Below are positions 62,379-64,000 of a DNA stretch of 64,000 nt, piece after piece (positions within the stretch are counted from its first letter, which is position 1; each line of letters opens with the position of its first letter). The DNA comes from Candidatus Bathyarchaeum tardum (lineage in GTDB: Archaea; Thermoproteota; Bathyarchaeia; Bathyarchaeales; Bathyarchaeaceae). Location of the stretch: the NCBI GenBank assembly GCA_029762755.1, contig JARVGH010000002.1, forward strand, positions 124,001 to 188,000, read 5' to 3'. The notes below the pieces were generated by a model. That model searched no databases. It had not been told where the DNA came from and saw only the letters and a program-made list of their open reading frames with translations. The position numbers were made by a program, and so were the translations under genes.

Positions 62379-63416
62379 TTATTGATAGAATGAATCGTAA
62401 CTAGGAATATATGAACCGCCAATTTTTCTGGAAATTATCCATTTGATTCCTATTAGGTTTCCGACCAAGATGGCTCTTAAAATTGATAGTTCATATTTTC
62501 CGTTTTTTTTGATCTTTTTAAGGTGAACCAGAGAATTATACATTAATGAAACAACCCGGTGCATCACTGAAACTTTCTTCTCCATTGGAAGAAGATAATA
62601 AAATAACAGTTCATTTTCTATTGTTGCCTGAAAAATATTGGAAATATCAAGAAATCGACTAAGTGTTTCACCGTGTTGAATGTGATATACAACAGCTTTT
62701 GAGTTAAAAACCATACTATGGCCTTTCTTCCATAGATTCCATCCAACAACTTGTTCATTAGCTATTCCACGTTTAAGAAAAGATGTAGGTATTCGATAGT
62801 TACTCAGAGCAGAAGTAAGAACGGATGTGTTTGCACCCATACACAACAGAGAGTCAGATTTCTCTTGGTAGAATAAATCGATGTTTTTTTTAGAATATCC
62901 AGCTTTTGAAATATATGCTAAAAAATTTTCTTGACCTTCAAGAGGTTTATTCCAGAAGATGCGACCAATTTTTCGAAGAAATTTAGGCTCTTCATAAATG
63001 CTGACTATGTCAGAACAATTTTCATAAGGTTTCAGAACCCCATCTACAAGGGAAGTGGGAATGACATTTCCTGAAACTCCTGAAACATCATTGTGTTCAT
63101 AAGTTGAAATATGTTCTGCAATACAGTTTGGTTTAGGTACAGCATCATCATCTAAAAATAATATTAAATCACCAGTCGCAGCATCAATACCTTCATTGAC
63201 GGCGCGCATAAATCCGGGATGTTTCTGAAAATGAACCTGGATATCCAAGTATTTATTGAATTGTTCTACAACATTTATAGTTTCAACGTCTCCAGGTTTT
63301 AAAACAAGTAAAACTTCAAAATCATTAAAAGTTTGGGTTCGAAGACCATCAAGAGCATGTTGAAGTAAAGCTGCCCGACCAGTCGAAGGAATTACAACAG
63401 TTATTTTTTTTGGCAT
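62379..63416 (-). CDS. Glycosyltransferase family 2 (second copy)
   Basis: A 345-aa GT-A enzyme: KKITVVIPSTGRAALLQHALDGLRTQTFNDFEVLLV and DLILFLDDDAVPKPNCIAEHI carries the DDD-type metal site. It works with the pyruvyl transferase and PP-loop genes that follow on the same strand. ATG start at 63416. One internal helix-like stretch near the C-terminus could be a membrane re-entrant part. Confidence 0.92.
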   Translation of the reverse strand: MPKKITVVIPSTGRAALLQHALDGLRTQTFNDFEVLLVLKPGDVETINVVEQFNKYLDIQVHFQKHPGFMRAVNEGIDAATGDLILFLDDDAVPKPNCIAEHISTYEHNDVSGVSGNVIPTSLVDGVLKPYENCSDIVSIYEEPKFLRKIGRIFWNKPLEGQENFLAYISKAGYSKKNIDLFYQEKSDSLLCMGANTSVLTSALSNYRIPTSFLKRGIANEQVVGWNLWKKGHSMVFNSKAVVYHIQHGETLSRFLDISNIFQATIENELLFYYLLPMEKKVSVMHRVVSLMYNSLVHLKKIKKNGKYELSILRAILVGNLIGIKWIISRKIGGSYIPSYDSFYQ

Positions 63417-63532
63417 AATAGATGTAGCTTCCTTGAGATATTGAACAATATTTTGTCATTATGAATTAAAATATTTATAAAATAAAATTAATACAATATA
63501 TGAAAAGGTTATCACAAAACAAAAAAAGAGAA

Positions 63533-64000
63533 TTAAGGCAGGGTTTTATAGACCGAACTACCGCCATTGCTGTAAATCAAATTCATATCTGTAAAATTGT
63601 AGTTCAATTGACTAGAATTCCACACGTCATAGTCATAAGGAAATAGATCATATACAACATTTAATGTTGATAAGTAAACGTAACTATTTCCTGCAAGGGT
63701 TGTTGTATTAGTCAATGGTACGTTATAACTACCATATAGCAATCCATGAATGGTTAAAATATTAGTTTGGGTTCTTTTGTCCGCATACAAGTACGTATCT
63801 GTAAAATTAGCGTTATTAGCTAACCATTGAGAACCATAAATGCTGTATTCGTCTGCATAACCATAATGACCATATAATCGAAGGGGGTCCATTCGATATC
63901 CGCTTAGAGGTATTGACCAACTGTCATTTCCTGTAACTTCATACACAAAGTTAGTTTGAAAAAGGAAATATGGAACTAATACAATCACCAATAATGCACA
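63533..64000 (-). CDS. C-terminal part of a large membrane protein (DUF2206-like), cut by the window end
   Basis: The frame is open to the end of the window. The visible part starts with a helix (LVIVLVPYFLFQTNFV) and an external domain with many Tyr and Asn (DEYSIYGSQWLANNANFTDTYLYADKRTQTNIL, NGGSSVYKTLP). This resembles the end of DUF2206 archaeal membrane proteins, often encoded by glycan and glycosyltransferase clusters. The call is tentative, since the membrane domain is outside the window. Confidence 0.65.
   Translation of the reverse strand, partial: CALLVIVLVPYFLFQTNFVYEVTGNDSWSIPLSGYRMDPLRLYGHYGYADEYSIYGSQWLANNANFTDTYLYADKRTQTNILTIHGLLYGSYNVPLTNTTTLAGNSYVYLSTLNVVYDLFPYDYDVWNSSQLNYNFTDMNLIYSNGGSSVYKTLP

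Overview
This window is AT-rich archaeal DNA, most likely from a member of the Thermoproteota/TACK group, and Bathyarchaeia is my best guess. The evidence is a thermosome subunit, RNA polymerase subunit K, ribosomal proteins S30e and S25e (eukaryote-like, typical of TACK archaea), a Tes-type tetraether lipid synthase, an archaeal thiolase/DUF35 pair, TrmB- and ModE-type regulators, Shine-Dalgarno-led genes with many GTG and TTG starts, and secreted proteins anchored by one C-terminal helix. No rRNA, tRNA, CRISPR array or intact insertion sequence was seen.

Layout. 0-11.4 kb: housekeeping and small metabolic genes (YjbQ, ModE-like regulator, HAD phosphatase, thiolase/DUF35), a large secreted beta-propeller protein, a ferritin-like protein of the encapsulin-cargo type, an anchored cyclophilin, an eRF1/Pelota-like protein, an acetate-type transporter and S30e. 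11.8-13 kb: a compact cassette ending in a HicA-like toxin gene. 13.3-22.9 kb: nucleotidyltransferase, flavoprotein, metallo-hydrolase, aldo/keto reductase, radical SAM, HD, methyltransferase and TrmO genes, with small regulators. 23-26.3 kb: a ComF-DprA pair and small membrane or secreted proteins. 26.9-32.8 kb: TrmB regulator divergent from Tes, S25e, and a thermosome-rpoK pair. 33.2-42.2 kb: an envelope/redox island with a membrane polyferredoxin, a NosD-like beta-helix protein, an ABC ATPase and permease, an OsmC protein, a glycoside-hydrolase-like protein and a multi-pass protein. 42.2-47.6 kb: Mut7-C, NifS, an oxidoreductase and small proteins, including several very short genes. 47.6-64 kb: a cell-surface polysaccharide cluster with two SAM methyltransferases, an epimerase, a cytidylyltransferase, three glycosyltransferases, a flippase, a pyruvyl transferase, two PP-loop enzymes and a truncated large membrane protein.

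The most interesting system is the 34-42 kb island. Its gene content resembles the accessory half of a nos (nitrous oxide reductase) locus: polyferredoxin, NosD-like protein and an ABC exporter, but with no nosZ. Several of its promoters share a palindromic operator, GTCAAG-N4-CTTGAC, and two carry a perfect 31-bp promoter element, which suggests one regulon. Second-tier observations are a TrmB regulator sharing a short promoter with the tetraether synthase gene, a ComF-DprA pair in an archaeon, a free-standing encapsulin-type ferritin, and a polysaccharide locus with two amide/thiol-type PP-loop enzymes.

A caution on sequence quality. Several convincing reading frames (rpoK, an 85-aa and a 69-aa membrane protein, an asparagine-synthase-like gene, a short gene at 42.35 kb, the 3' end of trmO) either lack a normal start codon or would be repaired by a one-base change, often in an A/T run. 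They may be assembly indels, real decay, or non-standard initiation. I have kept these alternatives open.
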